Shown piece after piece: positions 1 through 9,308 of a stretch of DNA of 64,000 nucleotides. Position numbers and translations under genes: made by a program. The notes under the pieces are model-generated. The model did no database searches. It worked only from the letters and a program-made list of their open reading frames with translations, and was not told where the DNA came from. The DNA comes from Virgibacillus aidingensis (GTDB lineage: Bacteria; Bacillota; Bacilli; Bacillales; Amphibacillaceae): NCBI RefSeq assembly GCF_010994035.1, contig NZ_WIXN01000015.1:1-64000 (forward strand), in the 5' to 3' direction. Positions within the stretch are counted from its first letter, which is position 1, and each line of letters starts with the position of its first letter.

Positions 1-48
1 AATATTTTAACATGGGTCTGAAAGATGACCTAATTTTTTCTTTTACAC

Positions 49-680
49 AATTATATGGATTTTATCCAGAAACCGTGCGATGAGCCCCCTGAGAGCGATT
101 CTCGGGTATGCCATCGTGCAGAATCCGTGCGATGACGCCTCTGAGAGAGGTTCTCGGGTATGCCATCGTGCAGAATCCGTGCAATGACCCCCTTGAGGGA
201 AGTTTTCGGGTATGTCAACAGGAGGAATCCGCTCGATGACAACCCTGAGAGACTGTTCTCGGGTATGCCATCGTGTAGAAACCGTGCGATGACGCCTCTG
301 AGAGAGGTTCTCGGGTATGCCATCGTGCAGAATCCGTGCAATGACCCCCTTGAGGGAAGTTTTCGGGTATGTCAACAGGAGGAATCCGCTCGATGACAAC
401 CCTGAGAGCGATTCTCGGGTATGCCATCGTGCAGAATCCGTGCGATGACGCCTCTGAGAGAGGTCCTCGGGTATGCCATCGTGTAGAATCCGTGCGATGA
501 CCCCCTTGAGGGAAGTTTTCGGGTATGTCAACAGGAGGAATCCGTGCAATGACAACCCTGAGAGACTGTTCTCGGGCATGTCATCACGTAGAATCCACTC
601 GATGACGCCCCCGAGGGAAGTTCTCTGTGCATGTCATCATGCATAATTCAAGCAATGCCACCCCTGGCAGCTTTTCGGCA
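49..680. repeat. 52-bp tandem repeat array, about 12 units
   Basis: The motif CTCGGGTATG or a close variant recurs at 101, 153, 205, 258, 310, 362, 414, 466, 518, 571, 623 and about 674, a period of 52 (sometimes 53) bp with no spacer. Two unit types alternate. One carries GCCATCGTGCAGAATCCGTG, in which CATCGTGC and GTGCGATG can pair as a hairpin with two G-U pairs. The other carries TCAACAGGAGGAATCCGCTC. A second potential stem, CC(T/C)GAG with CTCGGG, lies in most units. The period is not a multiple of 3, so open frames across it are not proteins. A smaller array with the same period and core lies at 13115-13320. Function unknown. Confidence 0.93.
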
Positions 681-781
681 TAAACCCTATCCGTTAAGCC
701 TTCACAACAACCCAATACATTTAATGATTTTTCCAAGAGTTATTCAATCAAATGCAGTCGACGCGCCCATTGACGCGCCCA

Positions 782-2080
782 TTAATGTGGTACTTCACCA
801 GTCTTGTTTTTTCCGATCAGCCAGCCGATGAATCCTGCAACAATAGCTGGGATGAGCCAGGAGAGACCAATGTCGTATAACGGAAGGCTTTCCATGAAGG
901 TGCCTGCCCCCGGGAGTTCAAAACCGAACGCCACTATACCGTCGTACAAACTAATAATGGCTGTAACCAGGATGGCTGAACGATAAACAGCCTGTACACC
1001 GCCAAACAGGCGATGCAGGAAAGTAAGCAGGATCAATATAATGGCAATCGGATAGATAAACGTAAGTACTGGCACCGATAAGCCGATAATAGTGTCAAGA
1101 CCCTGATTTGAGATCGCAAAACTGATAATCGTAACAATCAGGACAAGCATTTTATAGGACATGGAAGTTATTTTAGCAAAAAATTGAGCAACAGCTACTA
1201 CCAGACCAACCGATGTAGTAAAACATGCCAATGTAACAATGACCCCAAGTAAAAGAGCACCATAAACGCCAAACATCTGATCGGCTGCAGCAGATAATAT
1301 TTCCCCGCCATTGGTGAATGTACCCTGTGATGCCATTTTTGCTCCGATCCACCCAATGGAGGCATACACGGCAATCAGCGCTATACCAGTAATGAGGCCA
1401 GCCTTTAGCGTGGATTTTATCATATCTTCCCTTGCAGAAATACCGCGTTCTTTAAATGCGCTGACAACGACAATACCGAATGCAAGTGCTGCAATAGCGT
1501 CCATCGTTAGATAACCTTCCACAAAACCGGTAAAAAATGGTGCATCCAAATATCTTTCCACGGGTCCTTCCAAAGGGACAGTAAGCAGTAAAAACCCGCC
1601 AATACTTAGTACTACAATCGCAACAAGTAAAATCGGTGTTAAATACTTTCCGATTTGATCCACCATTTTGGAAGGGTTTAGACTGACATAATATACCAGC
1701 ACAAAGAAAAAAATAGTAAAAACCAGCAGGATTATGGCTGAAGAATCATTTAAAAATGGTTCTACACTCATTTCGTATCCTACTGTGGCTGCACGCGGTA
1801 TAGCAAAAAATGGACCGATCACCAAATAGACAGCCGATGTGAAGATAAGTCCAAACATCGGGTGCACCCTATCAGCAAGCTCTCTTGCATCATCTTTAAC
1901 AAATGAGATAGCTGTCACAGCCAGGATTGGCAGCCCGACCCCTGTAATAACAAACCCGCTGATTGCAGCCAAGTAGGAGGTACCTGATTCCATCCCGAGA
2001 ATAGGTGGGTAGATGAGATTCCCCGCTCCAAAAAATAATGCAAACAGCATAAATCCAATAATAAATATGTCTCTATTCAT
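782..2080 (-). CDS. brnQ: Branched-chain amino acid:cation symporter, LIVCS family (BrnQ)
   Basis: Predicted inner-membrane carrier importing leucine, isoleucine and valine with Na+ or H+. The product is about 432 residues with some 12 hydrophobic segments. The N-terminus (FALFFGAGNLIYPPILG) is the family signature. I start it at ATG 2080 because GGGGGAT lies just upstream; a TTG at 2095 would add five residues. The stop codon overlaps a 12-bp tandem duplication (761-784). It is transcribed leftwards toward the repeat array, alone. Supplying branched-chain amino acids fits the isobutyryl-CoA pathway encoded at 33-46 kb, but that link is inference. Substrate preference cannot be read from sequence. 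Confidence 0.9.
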   Translation of the reverse strand: MNRDIFIIGFMLFALFFGAGNLIYPPILGMESGTSYLAAISGFVITGVGLPILAVTAISFVKDDARELADRVHPMFGLIFTSAVYLVIGPFFAIPRAATVGYEMSVEPFLNDSSAIILLVFTIFFFVLVYYVSLNPSKMVDQIGKYLTPILLVAIVVLSIGGFLLLTVPLEGPVERYLDAPFFTGFVEGYLTMDAIAALAFGIVVVSAFKERGISAREDMIKSTLKAGLITGIALIAVYASIGWIGAKMASQGTFTNGGEILSAAADQMFGVYGALLLGVIVTLACFTTSVGLVVAVAQFFAKITSMSYKMLVLIVTIISFAISNQGLDTIIGLSVPVLTFIYPIAIILILLTFLHRLFGGVQAVYRSAILVTAIISLYDGIVAFGFELPGAGTFMESLPLYDIGLSWLIPAIVAGFIGWLIGKNKTGEVPH

Positions 2081-2650
2081 GTTGCCATCCCCCAATTCAA
2101 TTAGTTGCTGAAACGCTTACAAAATGTTGCTTCGTTTTATGTATTAGTGAAAAATGTCTGAAGTTATTTCCCTGATTTTACTGTGCGAGCTGAAAAAACC
2201 AATTTTTACCCGAAATCCATATCCAGTGCCGGTTGAAACAAAAATGTAAAGCAATCAAAATAAGTTACGTTTTCATTATTATCAGATAATAAAAGCGGTA
2301 TACAAACCAAGTCAGCCTAATTTTTAGTTCGCGAAGCAAGCTTATAAAAAATTCAAGAGCAAGTCAATGACTTGTGCTTGTGAAAACCGACAATAATATG
2401 ACAAATCAACAATGTCTGCATAAGCATTGGATAAATCTTTAATCAATAATTTAATATAATCCTCATAAAGTTAAAAGACACGGGGAAAAAAATAAAAATG
2501 CTCATTTAAGAGAACAATATAAACCGGCTCTATACAGCCTTTTCCGTTCCATACAAAAAAAAGAGAAAAATTTTCAAGCAAAAATTGTTTACTTTATGTG
2601 CAGGCAAAGTTAAAATGGTTTTCTATATTTGGTTCAAAAGGAGGGTAAGC
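2081..2650. other. AT-rich divergent intergenic region
   Basis: This 570-bp region separates brnQ (leftward) from the antiporter (rightward) and must hold both promoters. A TATAAT at 2455-2460 could serve the antiporter but has no good -35 partner. An imperfect inverted repeat lies near 2350-2385 (AGCAAGTC and GACTTGTGCTTG). No credible small gene or known riboswitch was recognised. Confidence 0.4.
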
Positions 2651-4513
2651 GTGGAACCTTCACTGTTATTTCAAATCATGCTGATAGGCATTTTAGGAAT
2701 AGGCTCCCAGTGGGTCGCATGGCGTTTTCGCATGCCTGCCATTGTGATTATGTCCATTACCGGGCTGCTTGCAGGGCCATTTTTAGGGATTATTAATCCT
2801 GAAGAGGATTTTGGGGAATTATATAGTCCAATCATTTCTGCGGCTGTAGCAATTATTTTATTTGAAGGAAGTTTGAGCTTAAGCTTTAAGGAACTGAGGG
2901 GGCTGGAAAAGCCCGTATTCCGGATTGCCTCTGTAGGTGCCTTTATTGCCTGGATACTTGGTTCCTTGGCAGCACATTATGTTGCCGGATTATCATGGGC
3001 AGTAGCCTTTGTCATCGGGGGGTTATTTATCGTTACAGGCCCCACTGTGATCATGCCAATGCTAAGGCAGGCGAAACTTCGGCCAAGACCGGCCAAAATT
3101 CTGAAATGGGAAGGTATTATTGTTGATCCGATTGGTGCATTATTAGCTGTATTTGCGTTTGAAATCATAACATTTTTATCTGCCAATGATCCGGACGTGA
3201 CAAAATTGCTGCTCTTCTTTGCTGCTTCCCTGTTTGCTGCAGTATTTGGCTGGGCATGCGGCAAGGGACTTGGCTGGATGTTTGAGACAGGACATATACC
3301 GGAGTTTTTAAAATCCCCTGCTGTTGTTACAGTAGTGATCCTATGTTTTACCGTTGCAGATGAAATCATGCATGAAACTGGATTGCTGTCTGTTACTGCT
3401 ATGGGGATCACACTGGCAAACATGGGAATCAGTTCGATTTCGGATATGCGCCATTTTAAGGAAAATATTTCCGTTTTGCTTATTTCAGCCATCTTTATAA
3501 TGCTTACAGCTTCATTGCAGCTGGAGACACTGATGCAGATATTCAGCCCGAACATTATCGGGTATGTATTATTAATGATGTTTATCGTCAGGCCATTATC
3601 CATATTTTTATCTACCATCAGCTCCGGGCTATCTGTTAATGAAAAAGTTTTGGTCGGATGGATTGCGCCAAGAGGAATTGTTGCCCTGACTGTTTCGGGC
3701 TATTTTGCAGGAGTATTGCTGGAAGCCGGCTATGAAGATGCAGAAATCCTGACGACGCTTACTTTTGGGCTGGTATTTTTCACGGTCCTTGCCCATGGCT
3801 TCTCCATTGGCTGGCTTTCCAAAAAACTGAATTTATCCATGGAGGGACGTCCCGGCGCGCTGATTGTCGGTGCAAATCCATTTACTGTGGAACTTTCAAA
3901 GTCATTAAGGAAAGCAGGTATTCCGACAATTATTGTGGATTCCTCCTATAGAAGACTGAGCGAAGTAAGAAAAGCCGGATTGCCATTTTATCATGGAAGC
4001 ATTCTTTCCGAGCAAACGGAATATAATCTGGACACGGTTCCTTATGAATATTTACTGGCTGCAACAGATGACAATGCCTATAACTCATTGGTCTGTACGA
4101 CATTTATGCCGGAATACGGCAGGACGAATGTATTTAAGGTAAGTCCATTCCGCAAACATAAAAACGGCAAACCGGAGATCGTTTCCAAAGTAGGAGGAAG
4201 AATATTGTTTGATAAGAAGTTTCCTATGGAGGATTTGAATGAAAAGTTGGAGAACGGCTATGTTTTTCGTCAAACGACATTGACCCCCCAATATAATTAT
4301 ATGCAATATGTGGAGGATAAAGATAATTCAACTGTTTTTCTTTATCTGATCAAGCCGTCCGGACAGCTGAAATTTTATTCAGAGGAGATGCGGACAGTAC
4401 CGGCGGTTGGAGATACAATTATCAGTCTGACTCCGCCGACAAAAGAAAAAGCTAAAATAAAGGAAAGAATAGAAGTCCAGCGCAATGGGGAAGGAAAGAA
4501 TAATAATGAGTAA
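2651..4513 (+). CDS. CPA1-type Na+(K+)/H+ antiporter with C-terminal TrkA-N-like domain
   Basis: Monovalent cation/proton antiporter of the plasma membrane, about 620 residues. The first ~390 residues contain some 12 membrane segments with the Na+/H+ exchanger fold (FEGSLSL, VTGPTVI). From about residue 400 follows a cytoplasmic part opening GALIVGANPFTVELSKSLRK, which resembles a nucleotide-binding TrkA-N/RCK regulatory domain. The chosen start is GTG 2651, seven bases after AAGGAGG; longer frames from TTG 2585 lack an RBS. A strong terminator follows at 4570. Likely role is pH, Na+ or K+ homeostasis, in keeping with a salt- or alkali-tolerant bacillus. Ion specificity is not resolvable here. 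Confidence 0.85.
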   Translation: MEPSLLFQIMLIGILGIGSQWVAWRFRMPAIVIMSITGLLAGPFLGIINPEEDFGELYSPIISAAVAIILFEGSLSLSFKELRGLEKPVFRIASVGAFIAWILGSLAAHYVAGLSWAVAFVIGGLFIVTGPTVIMPMLRQAKLRPRPAKILKWEGIIVDPIGALLAVFAFEIITFLSANDPDVTKLLLFFAASLFAAVFGWACGKGLGWMFETGHIPEFLKSPAVVTVVILCFTVADEIMHETGLLSVTAMGITLANMGISSISDMRHFKENISVLLISAIFIMLTASLQLETLMQIFSPNIIGYVLLMMFIVRPLSIFLSTISSGLSVNEKVLVGWIAPRGIVALTVSGYFAGVLLEAGYEDAEILTTLTFGLVFFTVLAHGFSIGWLSKKLNLSMEGRPGALIVGANPFTVELSKSLRKAGIPTIIVDSSYRRLSEVRKAGLPFYHGSILSEQTEYNLDTVPYEYLLAATDDNAYNSLVCTTFMPEYGRTNVFKVSPFRKHKNGKPEIVSKVGGRILFDKKFPMEDLNEKLENGYVFRQTTLTPQYNYMQYVEDKDNSTVFLYLIKPSGQLKFYSEEMRTVPAVGDTIISLTPPTKEKAKIKERIEVQRNGEGKNNNE

Positions 4514-4569
4514 GGTCCGATGATGGCCGGGAAGGTTTCTTAGTATGATTTTATGTTGCAATTAATGAA

Positions 4570-4606
4570 AAGCCCTTCTGCCTATGCAGGCAGAAGGGCT
4601 TTTTAT
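4570..4606 (+). terminator. Rho-independent terminator after the antiporter gene
   Basis: AGCCCTTCTGCC pairs with GGCAGAAGGGCT across a six-base loop, followed by TTTTTAT. The stem could also end transcription from the small leftward gene at 4622-4801. Confidence 0.92.
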
Positions 4607-4621
4607 ATAAGAACCCATATA

Positions 4622-4801
4622 TTATTTCATTTCCTCTAGCTGACGGTTTGTCTCGCTGATTTCTCTTTCCAGCCGAATTAACTGTTCTTCAGCAGAGGAC
4701 ACCCTGCCGCGAACATATTCCAATTTATCCATATCACCTTGAATCCGGGTGTAGTCTGATTTCAATTCATCCAGTTTCTGCTCCAGTTCTTTTTTGGTCA
4801 T
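4622..4801 (-). CDS. Small coiled-coil protein (SE1832-like)
   Basis: A 59-residue, highly charged protein made almost wholly of heptad-like helix (MTKKELEQKLDELKSDYTRI at the start, ending in RQLEEMK). The length and pattern resemble the uncharacterised SE1832 family of Bacillales, an assignment from memory. The ATG at 4801 is preceded by AGGTGAT; an upstream GTG would add three residues. It has no membrane segment or known catalytic motif. It is flanked by a terminator and a divergent acetyltransferase gene. Function unknown. Confidence 0.65.
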   Translation of the reverse strand: MTKKELEQKLDELKSDYTRIQGDMDKLEYVRGRVSSAEEQLIRLEREISETNRQLEEMK

Positions 4802-4889
4802 TCTTATCACCTCACTATCAGTTTAGCGGAATAGTACTTTACAAAACAAGCATTTCGAGTAACATAAATTGAAAAAAAGGAGAGAGTCT

Positions 4890-5735
4890 ATGCAAATAAA
4901 AATAGATACATCTGTTAAATCCTATACGGAGAAAGTGGAAAAAATACTAATGAAAAAAGAAGCATGCAATAATTTGATGCTGGGCATACTCCATAGACTG
5001 CATACAAATAATATCGACTGTTCCCTTGGTCATGTGGAAGACAATGACAGGGTCGCCGCAGCATTTATGAGGACACCTCCCCATAATTGGATCATAGCAG
5101 ATATTGATCATACGGACCCGGATGTCAATGGTGCTGTTGCAGACTATATTTATGAAAAGGGAATGGAATCCCCGGGAGTAATAGGCCCCATTGCTGCTGC
5201 GAAAAAATTTACCGAAAGATGGACTGCCCTGACAAACATGACTGCAGCCGTTCATATGAATCAATTAATTTATCAGCTGGATAAAGTGAATGTCACCCCT
5301 TCAGGAAATGGAGAACTTTTCAAAGCAACAGAACAGGAACAGGATTTGATTACTGATTGGCTCATTCAATTTGCCAGGGAGGCAAACGAAGCGACCGTGG
5401 CTGATAGAGCTGAACATCTGGCCCGGCAATTTGTGAAAAACGGCTCCGTATATTTATGGAAAGTTGGCAATCAATTTGTTTCCATGGCGAATATTTCAAG
5501 GAAAACCAAAAATGGAGCCACAATAAATGCAGTTTTCACCCCGGATAAGTACAAGCGGAAGGGCTACGCCACAAATACAGTAGCAGCCTTGAGCAAGCAG
5601 CTGCTTGACGAAGGTTTTCAGTTTTGCAGCCTATATACGGATCAAGCCAACCCAACTTCGAATAGTATTTATAAAAAAATCGGCTATGAAGTAGTAGGTT
5701 CATCCATTGTTTTTCATTTTGGAGAAGGGGAATAA
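4890..5735 (+). CDS. GNAT-family N-acetyltransferase
   Basis: About 281 residues. The C-terminal ~90 residues carry the GNAT acetyl-CoA-binding core: a beta strand (VNAVFTP-like), the pyrophosphate loop KYKRKGYATNTVAAL (R/Q-x-x-G-x-A type) and the final NPTSNSIYKKIGYEVVG strand-helix. The N-terminal half is a divergent domain seen in two-part Bacillus GNATs. ATG 4890 follows AAGGAGAG. The acceptor is unknown. It stands alone, divergent from the small coiled-coil gene. Confidence 0.85.
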   Translation: MQIKIDTSVKSYTEKVEKILMKKEACNNLMLGILHRLHTNNIDCSLGHVEDNDRVAAAFMRTPPHNWIIADIDHTDPDVNGAVADYIYEKGMESPGVIGPIAAAKKFTERWTALTNMTAAVHMNQLIYQLDKVNVTPSGNGELFKATEQEQDLITDWLIQFAREANEATVADRAEHLARQFVKNGSVYLWKVGNQFVSMANISRKTKNGATINAVFTPDKYKRKGYATNTVAALSKQLLDEGFQFCSLYTDQANPTSNSIYKKIGYEVVGSSIVFHFGEGE

Positions 5736-6018
5736 TACGATTCCATTTTGGGAGGAGGGTGTAACTATAGGAGATGTTCCTGCAGGTTTCATCCTCCCTG
5801 TTTATCATCATAGAGTGACTATATAATATACCTCTCTCCATTTTTTCAGCTTCCCCGTGTATCATAGACTGACTGGCTCTACTGCAGCATGCTGTCTCGA
5901 AATTCTGCTAACCCCCGGACCATAGAATGCTTCCTTTCTCCGATACACAAATATACAGCCAAAGAGAAAGGGCGCGCCTCACGTGCCCTGTGTAAGTTAA
6001 TTATAGTCAGCAACTAAT

Positions 6019-7161
6019 TTAAATCAGTGCATCTTCTTCATCTTTCTTCGATTTTCTGTATGTTTGGTAAAAATGAATAATGATCGTCCGGACCAGTGCA
6101 TAGAATGGTACGGCAAACAGGATGCCAATGAATCCGGCAATGCTTCCGGCTGCCAAAACGACCGTTATGACCGTCAATGGGTGAAGCTTAAGCACCTGTC
6201 CCATGACATTGGGGGAAATGAGGGCACTTTCAATTTGCTGTGCAACAAACATAATAAGGGAAATCCACACCAGATTCCACGGGTCCTGTATTCCTCCGAC
6301 AATTAAGGCGGGAATAACCGCCAAATAAGGTCCAAGAAACGGAATAACATTAGTGAGCATCCCAAATAATGCAAATGCCAGTGCAAACTCCAGGCCGATA
6401 ATCAGGTAGCCTATCAGCAATAATATACCGACGAAAAAGCTGACAAGCAGCTGCCCCTGTATAAATGAGGAAAGGACATTATCCATTTTTGCCATTAAGC
6501 TTTTGATGTTTTCTGCCTTCTTTTTACTGAAAATCTGTGTAATAAAGGGTGATAATTTATGTCCGTCCTTCAGCATAAAGAACAGGAAGAAAGGAATAAG
6601 AAAAATCCCAATTACAGCAGATACAACTTGGCCAATGAAGCCGCCAATCACGCCAAAAAGATTATTTGTGATTGTTTCCAGGTGCTGCGGGATATTTCCG
6701 ATGAAATCATTGACCATGGTGACCGCCTCATCCGGAAAGGTCTGGTAATTTGATTGAAACCACTGGAATGTCTCTTCTGCCCATTTGACCATCTGGGGTA
6801 TATTATCAACCATATTGGATATCTGCTGCTGTGCGATCGGCCAGATATAAACAATAAATAATGAAACTACAATTATAATAGTCAAATAAACAAGAATGAT
6901 AGAAACAATCCGGTTAATTTTAAACCGCATAAATAGATTCATTAATGGTTTTGTTAAATAAAACAGAATACCTGCCCCTATGATTGGCAAAGCGACTGCA
7001 CCAATCAGCCTGGCTACAGGGATAAAAAGAAAATCTGTAATGGAAATGAGCCATACGAGAAGAAAAAACATAATAAAAAAGAGCATAATCTGAAACCATC
7101 GTTTTTGAACCAATATCATCACTACTTTCGGCTTATTTACCCACATAATTATAACGAACAT
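6019..7161 (-). CDS. AI-2E family transporter (PerM/YdiK-like permease)
   Basis: A 380-residue polytopic membrane protein with the AI-2E exporter layout. Two hydrophobic pairs precede a cytoplasmic/amphipathic stretch (NMVDNIPQMVKWAEETFQWF), followed by more membrane segments including the GMLTNVIPFLGPYLAVIPAL signature. Despite the family name, members include Na+/H+ antiporters and proteins of unknown cargo, so autoinducer export is not implied. The start is uncertain: ATG 7161, ATG 7146 and GTG/ATG codons around 7125 are all possible and none has a strong RBS. It is monocistronic and convergent with the acetyltransferase gene. The 283-bp gap downstream holds no gene. Confidence 0.85.
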   Translation of the reverse strand: MFVIIMWVNKPKVVMILVQKRWFQIMLFFIMFFLLVWLISITDFLFIPVARLIGAVALPIIGAGILFYLTKPLMNLFMRFKINRIVSIILVYLTIIIVVSLFIVYIWPIAQQQISNMVDNIPQMVKWAEETFQWFQSNYQTFPDEAVTMVNDFIGNIPQHLETITNNLFGVIGGFIGQVVSAVIGIFLIPFFLFFMLKDGHKLSPFITQIFSKKKAENIKSLMAKMDNVLSSFIQGQLLVSFFVGILLLIGYLIIGLEFALAFALFGMLTNVIPFLGPYLAVIPALIVGGIQDPWNLVWISLIMFVAQQIESALISPNVMGQVLKLHPLTVITVVLAAGSIAGFIGILFAVPFYALVRTIIIHFYQTYRKSKKDEEDALI

Positions 7162-7325
7162 GTTTCCATATAAGTTTCATTTCTTTTATTCTACCTTTAA
7201 ATAAACGTAATAGAAAGTATTCTCCATCTATCTTTACCTGAAACTGAACAAAGTAAACGATGGCATGGAATATTTCCTGTAGCTATGCTAAAATCAAGCC
7301 ATACATAGAGTTGGAGGAATAGATT

Positions 7326-9062
7326 ATGAGTGATTGGGAAAAAGTTTATCAAAAATGGCGGACATTTCAAAATTTGGATCCATCACTAAAGCAGCATTTA
7401 ACGGAAATCGAAAATGACAGAGAGGCACTTGAAGATGCTTTTTATAAAGAACTGGCATTTGGGACCGGCGGCATGCGGGGGATTCTTGGACCTGGCATAA
7501 ACCGCATGAATGTGTATACAGTAAGAAAAGCGGTGCACGGTCTGGCAAAATATTTGCTGAATGAAAAAATTGACGCAAAGGCGCGCGGGGTAGTGATCGC
7601 ATATGATTCCAGACATATGTCCAAAGAGTTTGCCGAAGAATCGGCGAAAGTGCTTGGTTCATCCGGTATCCGCACGTTTGTGTTTGATACTTTAAGACCC
7701 ACCCCGCTGCTTTCCTATGCAGTGCGTTATCTGGGGACATCCGCAGGGATTATGATTACCGCAAGCCATAACCCACCGGAGTATAATGGATTTAAAGTCT
7801 ACAATGAAGCAGGAGGTCAGATTACACCTGATGAGGCGGGGGATATTATTGCAGCCATTCAGGAAATAGAGAATGAATTAACGATTCCTTTTAAAGATGC
7901 TGGAGAGCTGGAGGAAGAAAAACAGCTTATTTGGCTTGGAAAAGAAGTCGATCAAGCATATCTGGAACAGTTAAAGAACATTTCCAAAATGAGTGCACAA
8001 GAGCAATCAAAAGACAAAAATATAAATATTATCTTTACTCCGCTGCACGGTACTGCCTTGTATTTGGTAACGCAAGGACTCCAACAGCTCGGATTTTCCC
8101 GTGTGGAAGTAGTAGAACAGCAGGCAAGGCCCGATCCGGAATTTTCCACGGTCTCCTCGCCAAATCCGGAGGAACACCAGGCTTTTACTCTCGCAATTGA
8201 ACAGGGAAAACAAATGTATGCGGATATTTTGCTTGGAACAGATCCTGATGCAGACAGGCTGGGTGTTGCCGTGAAAGATGCGGATGGCGAATATCGGGTT
8301 TTAACAGGCAACCAGCTGGGGGCGCTAATGCTTGATTATATTTTATCCCATAGTGAAGAGCAATCACTCAAGAACGGAAGAATGCTAAAAACAGTGGTAA
8401 CCTCTGAACTGGGCTGTGCTGTTGCCGACGAATATAACGTAAAAACGATCAACACGCTGACAGGTTTTAAATATATTGCCGAAAACATCCGCCATTTTGA
8501 AACTACTGGAGAAAACTTTCTGTTTGGCTATGAGGAAAGCTACGGTTATTTAATCGATGCATTTACAAGAGATAAGGATGCGGTTCAAGCTGCTGCTATG
8601 GCTGCAGAAATGGCATATTTTTGGAAAAAACGAGGGAAAACCCTGCTTGATGCTTTGAATATATTGTACAAAAAGCACGGATATTACCTGGAAGGTCTGT
8701 CATCATTGAAGATGGAAGGGAAGGCAGGCACAGAACAAATCAACCAAATTATGTCGGAAATTCGCAAGACGCCGCGAGTGGAGATTGCGGGAATGACGGT
8801 AGAAATCATGGAGGATTATGCAGCAGGGGAGAGGATATTCCTTCGCGGGCAGCAAACAAAAGAGATGATTGATCTGCCAAAAGAAAATATGATGAAATTC
8901 TTATTGGAAGATAACTGCTGGGTTTGTCTCCGTCCATCTGGAACAGAACCGAAAATTAAATATTATTATGGTGTCCGCGGAAAAACGGCAAAGGAAAGTG
9001 AAGAAAAACTTGCTTTGCTGAAAAAAGCCATGGATGAAATCATTCAGCAGATTATTTCATAG
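7326..9062 (+). CDS. pgcA: Alpha-phosphoglucomutase (PgcA-type phospho-sugar mutase)
   Basis: Interconverts glucose-6-phosphate and glucose-1-phosphate, feeding UDP-glucose, teichoic acid and glycolipid anchor synthesis. The 578-residue length fits B. subtilis PgcA. All four superfamily motifs are present: active serine S147 in TASHNPPEYNG, the Mg2+ loop DPDADRLGV, the sugar-specificity loop GYEESYGYL, and the phosphate loop RPSGTEPKIK near the C-terminus. ATG 7326 has GGAGG at about -13. It is transcribed alone; the riboswitch-controlled terC gene has its own promoter just downstream. Confidence 0.95.
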   Translation: MSDWEKVYQKWRTFQNLDPSLKQHLTEIENDREALEDAFYKELAFGTGGMRGILGPGINRMNVYTVRKAVHGLAKYLLNEKIDAKARGVVIAYDSRHMSKEFAEESAKVLGSSGIRTFVFDTLRPTPLLSYAVRYLGTSAGIMITASHNPPEYNGFKVYNEAGGQITPDEAGDIIAAIQEIENELTIPFKDAGELEEEKQLIWLGKEVDQAYLEQLKNISKMSAQEQSKDKNINIIFTPLHGTALYLVTQGLQQLGFSRVEVVEQQARPDPEFSTVSSPNPEEHQAFTLAIEQGKQMYADILLGTDPDADRLGVAVKDADGEYRVLTGNQLGALMLDYILSHSEEQSLKNGRMLKTVVTSELGCAVADEYNVKTINTLTGFKYIAENIRHFETTGENFLFGYEESYGYLIDAFTRDKDAVQAAAMAAEMAYFWKKRGKTLLDALNILYKKHGYYLEGLSSLKMEGKAGTEQINQIMSEIRKTPRVEIAGMTVEIMEDYAAGERIFLRGQQTKEMIDLPKENMMKFLLEDNCWVCLRPSGTEPKIKYYYGVRGKTAKESEEKLALLKKAMDEIIQQIIS

Positions 9063-9103
9063 TTAAAGTGCTGATTCACTATGGAAGAATAAATAAGTTT
9101 TTG

Positions 9104-9132
9104 TTGACATTTTCCTTTATTCGCGGTTTAAT
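9104..9132 (+). promoter_or_regulatory. SigA promoter of the terC transcript
   Basis: TTGACA at 9104-9109 and TTTAAT at 9127-9132 are separated by 17 bp. Transcription would begin just ahead of the riboswitch aptamer. Confidence 0.75.
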
Positions 9133-9139
9133 AAGAGTA

Positions 9140-9238
9140 GATTAAAGGGGAGTAGCTGTACAATCCAAGTCGTCATTTCACGGGATAATAGATCTCCGGC
9201 TTGATTGGCAACTCACGTTGTTTGCGAGACCTTTACCA
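9140..9238 (+). promoter_or_regulatory. yybP-ykoY Mn2+ riboswitch aptamer
   Basis: The leader has the hallmark yybP-ykoY blocks: AAAGGGGAGTAGC at the 5' side, an internal CAAGTCGTCATTTCACGG, the CTCCGGCTTGATTGGC segment, and GCGAGACCTTTACC at the 3' side. AAAGG and CCTTT form the closing helix P1. This class binds Mn2+ and, in B. subtilis ykoY, turns on a TerC-family gene; the same gene family lies downstream here. The 3' P1 strand is also the 5' strand of the terminator stem, so aptamer folding and termination exclude each other (an ON switch). Confidence 0.92.
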
Positions 9239-9261
9239 CGAGCGGGTAAGGTCTCTTTTTT
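9226..9261 (+). terminator. Riboswitch-controlled terminator
   Basis: GAGACCTTTACC (9226-9237) pairs with GGTAAGGTCTC (9245-9255) with one bulged T, followed by TTTTTT. It shares CCTTTA with aptamer helix P1, giving the regulatory switch. Confidence 0.88.
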
Positions 9262-9263
9262 AT

Positions 9264-9292
9264 TGGTCTTGCCCGTGGGTGAGACCATTTTT
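9264..9292 (+). terminator. Second terminator-like hairpin before terC
   Basis: TGGTCTTGCCC pairs with GGGTGAGACCA and is followed at once by TTTTTA, ending about 16 bases before the ATG. Its GAGACC strand can also pair with the GGTCTC of the preceding terminator. It may be a back-up terminator or part of an alternative fold. Confidence 0.55.
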
Positions 9293-9308
9293 AGTGAGGA
9301 GAGAAACA

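Noticed and set aside
43..579. Long open frames on both strands through the 52-bp array
   Set aside because: The period is not a multiple of three, the frames lack an RBS, and the apparent protein is only the DNA repeat read in rotating frames.
49..680. CRISPR array
   Set aside because: Units are contiguous 52-bp tandem copies with no unique spacers, and no cas gene is in the window.
2090..2120. cre (CcpA) site near the brnQ start
   Set aside because: TGAAACGCTTACA is one base short of the cre spacing and mismatches the consensus on both strands.
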